Made by a program: the position numbers and the translations under genes. The notes under the pieces were generated by a model that saw only the letters and a program-made list of their open reading frames with translations, made no database searches and was not told the DNA's origin. A stretch of 64,000 nucleotides of DNA from Planctomycetota bacterium. GTDB lineage: Bacteria > Planctomycetota > SZUA-567. Positions within the stretch are counted from its first letter, which is position 1, and each line of letters opens with the position of its first letter. The stretch is taken from the NCBI GenBank assembly GCA_031261425.1, contig JAISJR010000013.1, positions 52,805 through 116,804 of the forward strand, in the 5' to 3' direction. Below are positions 17,095 to 24,586 of this stretch, piece after piece.

Positions 17095-19086
17095 ATGACG
17101 GTCATTGCGATTGATTTCGGCACGACCAACACTTTCGTGGCGCAATGTCCCGCCGCCGCGCGCGCGCCGTCGCCGTTGCAACTCGAAAATAATCACACCG
17201 GCATCGACACCGCCGTGCTGTATGCCGACGAAGACGGCTCGCCCTACATCGGCGAATTGGCGGTCGCGACTTTCGGCAACGCCGCCGCCGCCGAACGGCA
17301 AAAATACCGCTATCAATTCCACTCGCATTTCAAGCCGGATATCGCGACCAACGCCGCCGCCCGCCAAGCCGCCGTCGATTTTTTACGCGCCTTTCGCCGC
17401 GACGCGCAACGCGAACAATTGCCGTTCGCGCCGGACCGCGCCCGCGTGATTTTCGGCGTGCCGAGCGAAGCCGACGCCGCTTATCGGCAAACCCTGACGG
17501 CGGTGGCGCGCGACGCCGGCTACGGCGAAATCGAATTGGCGGACGAGCCGCTCGGCGCGTTGCTCGACGGCGTCGCGGCGGGCTTGTTTCCGTTAAGCGA
17601 AATTTTGCGCGGTTTTTTGGTGATTGATTTTGGCGGTGGCACGTGCGACTTCGCGTTTTTGCGCGACGGCAAAATTCATCGTCCGAACGAATCGTGGGGC
17701 GATATGCATTTGGGCGGACGCTGGTTCGACGATTTATTTTACCGCTGGTTCGCCGAACAAAATCCCGTCGCCGCCCTCGAAGCCGCCGGCGAGGACTTTT
17801 TCCTGCGGACGTATTGGTGCCGTCAGGCGAAAGAAAAATTTTCCGCGTTTATGTCGCGGCAAAGCGACAAGAAATTTTCGTTCACGTTGGGGCGTTACGG
17901 CGCGTTGACCGGACTGACGTGGGACGAATTTCTCGCGCGGGCGCGCAACTATGAAATGACCGATTCCTGCCGCCGGTTTTACCGCGATAATCGGTTGCCG
18001 GAAAAGTTGCTTAACGGCAAAACGGATTTGTTGCAATGGTTCGCCGACGCGCTCGCCGGCGGCTTGCGCGACGCGGGTCTGGCGCCCGCCGACATCAAAG
18101 TAATCGCGCTCGCCGGCGGCAGTAGCCAGTGGAAATTCGTCGCGGATTTTTGCCGCGAGCAATGGGGCAACGAAAAGATTTTTCGCAGTCCGCAACCCTA
18201 CGCGGCAATCGCCACGGGGCTGGCGATTTTACCGGCGTTGCAACGGGAATTTGCGGCGAAACAACAAACGTTGAGCGCCGATAAACCGTGCCTGTTGACG
18301 ACGCTCGGCGAAAAAATTCAACGCGCCGTCGCCGGCGGCAACCGGCAAATCGTCGCGCAAATTCTGGCGGAATTATTTGACGAAAAAATCCATTCGCTAC
18401 TGACGGATTTTCGCGAGCGCGGCGGCAAAATCGCCGACCTCGAAGCGGCAATTGCGCAAGGGACGCTCGCTTACGAGCCGCGCGTGAACGCGCTAGTCAA
18501 AGAAACGATGGACAAAAACGCGCGGGCGATTGGCGCGTTGATGTTGGCGAGCGTCCGCGCTTACTTGCAAGAACACGGGTTGCGGTTGGGCGACGCGGCG
18601 GAAAATTACGGCGGCGAATGGGCGCCCCTTGCGGTCGGCGCGACCGGCACCGGCGTCGCCGAGTCGTTAGTGAAGATGGCGGAGCGTTTAACGGGGCTCG
18701 TCGTCACGGCGGTAGTCGCGTCGCTGTGCGGCGGCGGCGGGACGGCGCTGATTGCGGCGGGACCGCTGGGTTTGATTATCGGCGGCGTTATCGGCATCGC
18801 GGCGACGGCGCTCGCGGCGAAATACGGACGGGAAAAAGCGACGGCGCTCGTGAAAAATTTTCCGTTGCCGAAAAACATTTCGCCTATCCCGTTCACGAAA
18901 TTCAATCCGTTAAAATTGGCGCTGGGCGACGACAAAATCGCCGCTTGCCGAGAAAAAATGGGCGGCGACCTCGCCGCGAAAATCACCGCCGCGACGGACG
19001 CCGTCCACGCCGATTTAATCCGGCAAGCGTCGCAGTTATTGGACGCGGAAATCGCGCGGTTGAACGTGGTGCATTTGCTTCGTTAG
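17095..19086 (+). CDS. Hsp70-family ATPase with C-terminal membrane-inserting segment
   Basis: 663 residues. The actin-like ATPase domain fills the N-terminal half: phosphate-1 MTVIAIDFGTTNTFVA, phosphate-2 LVIDFGGGTCDFAFL (about residues 178-192) and adenosine motif VIALAGGSSQWKFV (about 340). The canonical DnaK substrate-binding beta-sandwich and EEVD-type tail are not recognisable. Instead the C-terminal half is helical with a Gly/Ala-rich hydrophobic stretch of about 45 residues (VVTAVVASLCGGGGTALIAA, then GPLGLIIGGVIGIAATALAA, about 530-575) and an amphipathic tail. Start ATG at 17095 follows AAGGAAAAATCC. It lies between two membrane-protein genes and probably works at the membrane on them, a role inferred from context. 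No J-protein or GrpE is adjacent. Confidence 0.85.
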   Translation: MTVIAIDFGTTNTFVAQCPAAARAPSPLQLENNHTGIDTAVLYADEDGSPYIGELAVATFGNAAAAERQKYRYQFHSHFKPDIATNAAARQAAVDFLRAFRRDAQREQLPFAPDRARVIFGVPSEADAAYRQTLTAVARDAGYGEIELADEPLGALLDGVAAGLFPLSEILRGFLVIDFGGGTCDFAFLRDGKIHRPNESWGDMHLGGRWFDDLFYRWFAEQNPVAALEAAGEDFFLRTYWCRQAKEKFSAFMSRQSDKKFSFTLGRYGALTGLTWDEFLARARNYEMTDSCRRFYRDNRLPEKLLNGKTDLLQWFADALAGGLRDAGLAPADIKVIALAGGSSQWKFVADFCREQWGNEKIFRSPQPYAAIATGLAILPALQREFAAKQQTLSADKPCLLTTLGEKIQRAVAGGNRQIVAQILAELFDEKIHSLLTDFRERGGKIADLEAAIAQGTLAYEPRVNALVKETMDKNARAIGALMLASVRAYLQEHGLRLGDAAENYGGEWAPLAVGATGTGVAESLVKMAERLTGLVVTAVVASLCGGGGTALIAAGPLGLIIGGVIGIAATALAAKYGREKATALVKNFPLPKNISPIPFTKFNPLKLALGDDKIAACREKMGGDLAAKITAATDAVHADLIRQASQLLDAEIARLNVVHLLR

Positions 19087-19119
19087 AGCAATTAAATAAT
19101 AAACTTCCTCGCCTTTTCA

Positions 19120-21030
19120 ATGGAAAAAACGATGACGGACGACAATTTCACCACCCGCCAATCCCGCTTTTATTTCCTTGCTTTTTGGGGAATACTGGGA
19201 TTGGGTTTATTACTACTAACGACCTATTTACTACCCCGCGTTTCATTAGCCGTGGTGATGTTGCTGGCGCTCGTTTGGGCGATACCGGTAACCGGCGTCC
19301 AAACTTATTTTCTCGTTATCCGCAAAACCCGCCTGAGTCAAACGCTCACCAGCGACGGACTGTTAGCCAAATTTTTGGGAATGCGTTTTTGGACGTGTTT
19401 TATCGTCCTTGCCGTAAGTGTTTTCACGGTTTTTGTCGTGTTATTGCAATTGTCCGGTTTCACTTATTTTGAATGGATATTTATCGCGCTCACCGCGTTG
19501 GTTTTTGCGCTAATCTATATATTTGGCAAAAAAATATGGCGCCGCGAATCCAAAGAATGGCTGATTATCGCCAGAGCGGTGTTTTGGGCGACGTGGCTCA
19601 CGCCGATTATTATGGTCTTGGTTTATGGTTTGGGCGTGAAATTTTTCGGCGGGCTTCCGGTCTATGCTGATTTAGACGCGGCGCGAGCGGCGCAAGCGAT
19701 GCCGTTGATTCATTCCTCGTCCGCTCTGATTCGCGAAATTGCCGGATGCTCGGTATTACTTGCCGGATACCGCGACTATGCGTTGGGGCGATTGTCCTCT
19801 GTTAATAGTTGGGCGGGCTTGTTACTTTGCGCGTTGGGTTATTTTACGATTTTTCTTCATTTTACCTCGTGGCTTGGCGCCTTACTCCTACCGCTTAAAG
19901 AATATCGCCGACTATTTTTGCCGCTTGATGTCAACGTGGAGCGGCACCAAATATCGCCCTTGACTGTCGGTTCATACGTCGCTGTTTTGATAATGTTTAT
20001 TTTGATTTACCTGCACGCAATGGCGTGGTTTGAACAACAAGCGATGCGTCCGACCGCCGACGGCTCCCCAACAATTTCATCCGTCCGCCAAGCGGCACAA
20101 GAACAAGTTGACCGTTTGGTAATTTCTATCGAAGGGGTTCCGTATGACATAAAAATACTTGATGAAATAGAAAAATTGCGATTAGCCGCCGGCAAAACGA
20201 GCGAGGAAGGCAAAAAAGAAATAAAGGCGGAAATCAAACGCATTTTTGCCGGTTATCGTGGCAATGTTGACGCTTATTTGAACTGGTATTACAGTTTGGG
20301 CGGCGAATATGGACGGCTTGCGAAACTTGTGCAAGGAGAAATTGAAACTTATATGCAAGGTAAATTGACCGAAATTATCGCTGAAAAAATAAACACCGAC
20401 GGACTGCGAAGCATAACGGAACGGTATCAAGGCGATATTGAGAACATCACTCAGGGCATCGCCGAACTTAAACAACGGTATAAAGTTGATGAAAATATCG
20501 CCGGTCTAAAAATAGCGCAAACTCTTACCGCTGCCGATTTGTTAAAACCTTTTAACGAACATTCAAAACCATTTATGAAATTGACAACGCGATTAGGCAT
20601 TTCCGCCGGCGCCGGTGGAGTCGGCGCCATCGGAGGATTTATAGTCACAAGAATCGCGGCAAAATCGGTGTCCAAACTTGCCGCGAAAGCGTTGCTTAAA
20701 GTGGCGGTCGGCAAGGCGGGAGGCGTATTAGCGACAACCGCCGTTGGCGCCGCAGTCGGTTCGGTGCTTCCCGGAGCCGGGACTGCCGTAGGAGCCGGCG
20801 GCGGCTTGGTCGTCGGTGTAGTCGGCTCTCTCGTGTTTGACAAAGGCGCATTATTATTGGAAAAGGCAATTAGTCGCAATGAATATAAAGCCGAAATAAT
20901 ATCCGTCATCGACGAACAAGAACGCGAGTGGTTGGCGTTGTTGGGCGACGAGGCGGACGACGAGCCGACGAACCGGCTACTCGAACAACTGATGCGCGAA
21001 GTTGGCGAATTCCCCGACGCGGCGCGATAG
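19120..21030 (+). CDS. Large polytopic membrane protein with glycine-zipper tail, third gene of Hsp70 cassette
   Basis: Unknown family, 636 residues. The first 310 residues hold about seven or eight membrane segments (LAFWGILGLGLLLLTTYLL, LAVVMLLALVWAIPV, IVLAVSVFTVFVVLL and others). A long soluble helical region follows (about 320-480; EEGKKEIKAEIKRIF, ITQGIAELKQRYKVD), and then a Gly/Ala-rich hydrophobic block at about 490-590 (GAGGVGAIGGFIVTR, GAAVGSVLPGAGTAVGAGGG, VVGVVGSLVF). The glycine-zipper block resembles the hydrophobic tail of the Hsp70 upstream. Such patterns occur in membrane-remodelling and pore proteins, but no enzyme motif is present. Start ATG at 19120 (a second ATG at 19132), only 33 bp after the Hsp70 stop, so co-transcribed. 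Confidence 0.75.
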   Translation: MEKTMTDDNFTTRQSRFYFLAFWGILGLGLLLLTTYLLPRVSLAVVMLLALVWAIPVTGVQTYFLVIRKTRLSQTLTSDGLLAKFLGMRFWTCFIVLAVSVFTVFVVLLQLSGFTYFEWIFIALTALVFALIYIFGKKIWRRESKEWLIIARAVFWATWLTPIIMVLVYGLGVKFFGGLPVYADLDAARAAQAMPLIHSSSALIREIAGCSVLLAGYRDYALGRLSSVNSWAGLLLCALGYFTIFLHFTSWLGALLLPLKEYRRLFLPLDVNVERHQISPLTVGSYVAVLIMFILIYLHAMAWFEQQAMRPTADGSPTISSVRQAAQEQVDRLVISIEGVPYDIKILDEIEKLRLAAGKTSEEGKKEIKAEIKRIFAGYRGNVDAYLNWYYSLGGEYGRLAKLVQGEIETYMQGKLTEIIAEKINTDGLRSITERYQGDIENITQGIAELKQRYKVDENIAGLKIAQTLTAADLLKPFNEHSKPFMKLTTRLGISAGAGGVGAIGGFIVTRIAAKSVSKLAAKALLKVAVGKAGGVLATTAVGAAVGSVLPGAGTAVGAGGGLVVGVVGSLVFDKGALLLEKAISRNEYKAEIISVIDEQEREWLALLGDEADDEPTNRLLEQLMREVGEFPDAAR

Positions 21031-21110
21031 TAGAGCGCGCGCCTTACTCTGGGCTAATATATTTCGTCCCGTTGGGGCGGCTGTCGGAATATTTATTAGG
21101 GGCTGGCATA
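21031..21110. repeat. Right-end fragment of the chained-hairpin repeat family
   Basis: CTGGGCTAATATATTTCG, CCCGTTGGGGCGGCTGTCGG and AATATTTATTAGG match in order the right end of the element at 53521-53632. Only the terminal module is present here. The surrounding gap (21031-21434) holds no complete gene. Confidence 0.5.
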
Positions 21111-21165
21111 GATAATTGACAATATTTTGGTTAGTGGATACGCTTTTCGTGCGTGAAAATACGGC

Positions 21166-21188
21166 ATTCGCGCCTGACGGCGGCGCCG
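21166..21188. repeat. 23-bp sequence repeated inverted at 33103-33125
   Basis: ATTCGCGCCTGACGGC... (23 bp) recurs exactly, on the other strand, at 33103-33125. Each copy lies upstream of a PD-(D/E)XK transposase-like gene (21435 and 33178), and the second copy is 65 bp past tRNA-Thr. It may be a recombination or target-site scar. Confidence 0.45.
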
Positions 21189-21210
21189 ATTTATCTAATA
21201 CAGCCCCAAG

Positions 21211-21345
21211 ATGATTCTCGCGTTTCACAATTGTCGATTACACGCACAGTATTATTCCAAGCAGTCGTTTGACGCGCGTTACTTCGGCGTGCAGAACGAG
21301 GCGGGCATCACCGGCACGGCGCGTCCGGTGTGGATTTTCGATTGA
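21211..21345 (+). pseudogene. Remnant of an S26-family (TraF/LepB-type) signal peptidase
   Basis: A 44-codon frame from ATG 21211 ends QSFDARYFGVQNEAGITGTA then RPVWIFD and stop. The SFDxRYFG block, a short linker and I-G-x-ARP-W are typical of the extreme C-terminus of S26 peptidases, such as plasmid TraF. The catalytic Ser and Lys regions are absent, so this is the 3' tail of a lost gene, perhaps left by a mobile element. Confidence 0.5.
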
Positions 21346-21434
21346 TTGCTTCGGCGCGGAATGATAAGTTTTTCTTTTGGCGTAATCTTTAACGGCGCGT
21401 ATTATTCCTTTCAATATCCGAAAAAGGGTTGCCG

Positions 21435-22361
21435 ATGATTGAGCGAATTTCTCCGACTAACGATTTGGCGTTTAAGAAAGTTTTCGCCAGCGAGAAAGAC
21501 AAAGATGTCTTGGCGGGATTGGTCAACGATTCCTACGGCTACCATCTTACCGCCGCCGAAATCGAACTCCGCAATCCGTATAGCATTGAGGCGTATCGCG
21601 AGTCCTTCCGCGATAATTCCGGCGCGGACGAAGCGTCCGGCGCGAAAAAGCCGAAATTGCGGCAAACGATACGCGACGTTACCGCCGTGTTGAAACCGCA
21701 AAACGCCGACTTCACCGCCGAGTTGCAGATTAGACCGGAGTGTTATTTTCTGCCGCGCTCGGTGTATTATCCCTGCGACCGTTTTTGCGACGGGTATAAT
21801 CAAGACCCGAAGCCCAACGCGGCGGGAATAATCGACCGTTATTCGTCGCTTCGTCCGGTGTTATCGCTGAACATTACGCGGTTTAATTTATTTCCCGACG
21901 ACGACGAGGCGTGGCGAATTTTCGAGTTGTATGACGTGCGCCACCAACGGCATTTTCCGCAGAATTATTTACGAATTGGATATTTTGAATTGACCAAAAA
22001 GAACTTCGACAACGATAATCAGCGTTATTGGCGAGATTATTTCTTGGGCGGCGAAGTGGCGGATGCGGCGCCGGAATATATTCATCGCGCGGCGCGGTTG
22101 ATTGAAGTGGCGAACTTTACGGAGGAGGAGCGCAAAATGGTAACGGCAGAAGAGAAAGCCATCGCGACTTACGATGCGGATATGTATTACGCTTACGCGG
22201 AGGGCGAAGCCAAAGGTGAAGCCAAAGGTGAAGCCAGAGGCAAAGCCGAACGGGAAGCAGAACTGATACTGCGTATGTTGGCAAATGGCGCCGCGCCGGA
22301 GCATATTGCCAAACTTACCGGCATCCCGCTGTCGCGCATCGAGCAGGTGATTATCAATTAA
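21435..22361 (+). CDS. PD-(D/E)XK nuclease family transposase-like protein (Rpn/PF12784 type)
   Basis: 308 residues from ATG 21435. The N-terminus MIERISPTNDLAFKKVFAS is the standard opening of this family. The nuclease core shows the catalytic pattern in VTAVLKPQNADFTAELQIRP (aspartate, then E-x-Q). The C-terminus has the family's degenerate tandem repeat (EGEAKGEAKGEARGKAE) and a small helix-turn-helix-like end (MLANGAAPEHIAKLTGIPLS). Related Rpn proteins promote recombination and cleave DNA; their physiological role is debated. The charged repeat region is coded by a short 12-bp tandem DNA repeat and could vary in length. A TTG two codons upstream is a possible alternative start. Confidence 0.88.
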   Translation: MIERISPTNDLAFKKVFASEKDKDVLAGLVNDSYGYHLTAAEIELRNPYSIEAYRESFRDNSGADEASGAKKPKLRQTIRDVTAVLKPQNADFTAELQIRPECYFLPRSVYYPCDRFCDGYNQDPKPNAAGIIDRYSSLRPVLSLNITRFNLFPDDDEAWRIFELYDVRHQRHFPQNYLRIGYFELTKKNFDNDNQRYWRDYFLGGEVADAAPEYIHRAARLIEVANFTEEERKMVTAEEKAIATYDADMYYAYAEGEAKGEAKGEARGKAEREAELILRMLANGAAPEHIAKLTGIPLSRIEQVIIN

Positions 22362-22456
22362 CCGCTTCAAGGGCGGCGCTCCTTTTGGGGGGCGACGAAA
22401 ATTGACTAATGAGCGGGTTATACTTTTCGCACACCATACACAAAAGGAAAAAGAGA

Positions 22457-23068
22457 ATGAATCATTTCACGCTAACCGTTCACGGGGGGGGGGGGGGTAA
22501 CCGGCTAACCGCGCGATTGCAATGTTTATTGCAATATCCGTATATTTATTCACATCGCCATTATTCACGTCTTCACTGCATTTCACGATTACTTTTCATT
22601 TCAATGCTTTTCCTCCCCAAGGTCATTGCCGACCAATGGGAAGGTCAGTGTGTTGCCGTTACCGACGGCGACACCATCAGCGTAATGCGCGACGGCGAAG
22701 CGGAGAAAATCCGGCTTTACGGCGTCGATTGTCCTGAAATGGGACAAAATTTTGGGAATGAGGCGAAAGAATTTACCAGCGCTATGACATTGGGCAAAAA
22801 GATTAAAGTCATTGGTGTTCAAAAAAACAAAGACAAGTATGGGCGCACGGTGGCGGATGTTGAAATTGACGGGGAAAAATTAAATCGTGAATTGATTGTA
22901 AATGGGTGGGCGTGGGTTGACGCGCGATATTGCCAAGCCCGTGAATGCGCGGAATGGCAAAGATTACAAAAACAAGCACAAGAAAACGGCGTCGGGATTT
23001 GGGGCGGCGGCAAAGATAAAACCGACTCGCCGCCCGTCAGCCAAGAAAACAATGCGGGTACGCCGTAA
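22457..23068 (+). CDS. Secreted staphylococcal-nuclease-like endonuclease with a poly-G switch
   Basis: 203 residues from ATG 22457 (AGGA 8 nt upstream). The TNase/SNc domain covers about residues 60-185: CVAVTDGDTISVMRDGEAEK, IRLYGVDCPEMGQNFG, KNKDKYGRTVADVEIDG, LNRELIVNGWAWVDARYC and ARECAEWQRLQKQAQENGVG. The catalytic Arg-Glu-Arg pattern is present in modified form (R of IRLYG, E of CPEM, R of YGRT). A hydrophobic segment (LLFISMLFLPKVIA) before the domain could act as signal peptide. Codons 10-14 are a run of 14 G (22484-22497). Only this register is open: 13 or 15 G gives a stop within four codons. The gene may therefore be phase-variable. Confidence 0.85.
   Translation: MNHFTLTVHGGGGGNRLTARLQCLLQYPYIYSHRHYSRLHCISRLLFISMLFLPKVIADQWEGQCVAVTDGDTISVMRDGEAEKIRLYGVDCPEMGQNFGNEAKEFTSAMTLGKKIKVIGVQKNKDKYGRTVADVEIDGEKLNRELIVNGWAWVDARYCQARECAEWQRLQKQAQENGVGIWGGGKDKTDSPPVSQENNAGTP
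22484..22497 (+). repeat. 14-bp poly-G tract inside the SNase gene
   Basis: Fourteen consecutive G follow codon 9. With n=14 the frame continues GGT AAC CGG. With n=15 the next codon is TAA. With n=13 the frame reads GTA ACC GGC TAA. Slipped-strand changes would switch the gene off cleanly. Confidence 0.85.
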
Positions 23069-23213
23069 TATCACGGCAATAAAAAGAGTCGGGTTTTTCA
23101 TCGTTCAAATTGCCGACACTTCAACTGTAAAGAATGCTCCGTTTATTTTAATCGCCGAGATGACGCGATAGCCGCGGGCTTCCGTCCTTGTCGTCGATGC
23201 CACCCGTGAAGAA

Positions 23214-23471
23214 ATGTTAAACGCCGAAAAAGACCTTGAAAGTCGTATCTCCCGACGCTTGTTGCTGGTTTTTATCGCCGGCTGTTTAGGGATTGCGTTG
23301 GTGTCGGCGAGCGCGGCGTCGGCAATTTTCGACGCCCGCGACAAAGCCGTTGAAGAAATACGACAAGAACAAATGGACGCGCTTCAAGCCATTGAGCGGG
23401 CGCGACAATCCGCCGATTCGCCGCGGCGAAATGCCCCCGCACCCAACAAGAGCAAACGGAATTTTTTGTAA
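23214..23471 (+). CDS. Small single-pass membrane protein, 85 aa
   Basis: No family recognised. Charged N-terminus (LNAEKDLESRISRR), one membrane helix (LLLVFIAGCLGIALVSASAA, about residues 16-36), then a helical Glu/Arg/Gln-rich stretch (ARDKAVEEIRQEQMDALQAI) and a basic Pro-rich tail. The ATG at 23214 has only a weak GAAG site upstream. It is probably in one unit with the 40-codon and 144-residue genes that follow 12 bp later. Confidence 0.55.
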   Translation: MLNAEKDLESRISRRLLLVFIAGCLGIALVSASAASAIFDARDKAVEEIRQEQMDALQAIERARQSADSPRRNAPAPNKSKRNFL

Positions 23472-23483
23472 AAGAGGTGTAAA

Positions 23484-23606
23484 TTGCCGACTGCGATGCG
23501 ACTTGCATTTATTAAGAAAGGCAACAGAGCGGTTTTCGCCGGACAAATTTACGAAGTAACTGAAGCCGGATTGTCCGACTCACATTTTAAGGAGGGAGAA
23601 AAATGA
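23484..23606 (+). CDS. Very small ORF, 40 aa, translationally coupled to the next gene
   Basis: TTG start at 23484 with AGAGGTG upstream. The product reads MPTAMRLAFIKKGNRAVFAG, then QIYEVTEAGLSDSHFKEGEK. The stop TGA overlaps the ATG of the 144-residue gene (ATGA at 23603-23606), a classic coupling arrangement, and its last codons contain the ribosome-binding site AAGGAGGGAG of that gene. The product has no known match. It may be a leader peptide or a genuine small protein. Confidence 0.45.
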   Translation: MPTAMRLAFIKKGNRAVFAGQIYEVTEAGLSDSHFKEGEK

Positions 23607-24037
23607 TTAAGTTAATTTCGTTGTTGCTGGTTTTCGCGTTCACGTTCAATGCCGCCGCTGATGACTACCGCCCCGTCGTAAGAGGATTAGTCAATAAAGG
23701 CGGCTATTCGAAACAAGAGGAGAGAATAAGGAAAAATAAAATAAAAACGGCAAAAAACAACGTTGCCGACATCAAACGCTCTATAAGCGAAATAAAAACG
23801 ACATTGCCGGCGCTGGAAAAGCAATTGAAAGAAATGAAATATTATTTAGACGTGAGAATGAAACGGGTGCCGTCTGACAAACACTCTGATGACAAAGACA
23901 TTGCCGATTTATCCGCAAAGACGGCGGGTCTTGAAAAAGAAATCGCCGACAAAAAAAGACAACTAAAAGATTTGGCGAAAGACCTTGAAGAGGCGGAAAA
24001 AAAATTAGACAAAGCGCTAACGCCAAAGAGCAGTTGA
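23603..24037 (+). CDS. Exported coiled-coil protein of unknown function, 144 aa
   Basis: Signal peptide MIKLISLLLVFAFTFNAAA with cleavage near ADD, then a short linker and a Lys/Glu-rich helix predicted to form coiled coils (ADIKRSISEIKTTLPALEKQ at about 55-75; LEKEIADKKRQLKDLAKDLE at about 112-132). No enzymatic motif. Strong Shine-Dalgarno AAGGAGGGAG inside the upstream 40-codon frame. Likely a periplasmic structural or scaffold protein. Last of three small genes after the nuclease. Confidence 0.65.
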   Translation: MIKLISLLLVFAFTFNAAADDYRPVVRGLVNKGGYSKQEERIRKNKIKTAKNNVADIKRSISEIKTTLPALEKQLKEMKYYLDVRMKRVPSDKHSDDKDIADLSAKTAGLEKEIADKKRQLKDLAKDLEEAEKKLDKALTPKSS

Positions 24038-24586
24038 AAACACTCAAAAAATGGCTCAAAATTCACTCGCAAAAAATACCCCAATAACCACTTTATCTAG
24101 GACAGCCCCTTAAATTGTAAAATCCCCCCTCCCCCCGCCGCCGCCAAGCCGGCGGCAACGACGCGAGATTCGCGAGAAGATGGGGAAAAGTTCGGGGACG
24201 GGAAGAATTACGAAACGGGTCTTTGGTCAATCTGACCGTTGGTTGTGGTCATATCGAAACGCCGGCGAGGAATTTCTTGCACGGTAATTTTATTTTTTTG
24301 GCGCTTTCCGCCGCCGGTTCGATTATCATAACCGGCGGAAAATCAAATCGTTATCGATAAAGCCGATTTTTCCGGCAAAAAAAATTCGCCGCTGGCACCG
24401 GCATTGTTGTAGGCGGCGCGAACCGCCACGCCGGTAAAACGGCGCCCGTAATTACAAATTAAAAATTACAAATTAAAAATGATATGGAGTTTGATTGTCA
24501 ATTCGCCGCGCGTTATTTTGATAATCTATCCTTAATTTTTAATGGTTAATTGTTAATTGTTAATTTCTTTTTCAGGAGGAATATCA
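24038..24586. other. 549-bp gap before groEL: hairpin, possible promoter, heptad element
   Basis: No gene seen. At 24311-24338 there is a perfect 9-bp hairpin (CCGCCGGTT/AACCGGCGG). At 24393-24407 TGGCAC-N5-TTGT resembles a sigma-54 -24/-12 promoter, but the last base departs from consensus. From about 24451 to 24571 lies a TTAACAA-type heptad element. No CIRCE inverted repeat (TTAGCACTC type) is found, so control by HrcA is not supported. Confidence 0.5.
24451..24571. repeat. Heptad-repeat element upstream of groEL1
   Basis: Left arm ACAAATTAAAAATTACAAATT, core ATGGAGTTTGATTGTCAA with CGCCGCGCG, right arm TTAATTTTTAATGGTTAATTG. It ends just before the groEL1 ribosome-binding site (AGGAGG), so it forms the 5' leader region of the operon. 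Confidence 0.6.

Noticed and set aside
21435..22361. Intact insertion sequence around the transposase-like gene
   Set aside because: No terminal inverted repeats or target duplications bracket the gene; PD-(D/E)XK transposase-like proteins of this family do not require IS ends.
22457..22500. Poly-G tract dismissed as pure assembly error
   Set aside because: The 14-G register is the only one of three that keeps a conserved nuclease open, so an artefact would have to hit the open register by chance. The length still needs checking in reads.
24038..24586. CIRCE element or HrcA control of the chaperonin operon
   Set aside because: No TTAGCACTC-N9-GAGTGCTAA-like repeat is present.
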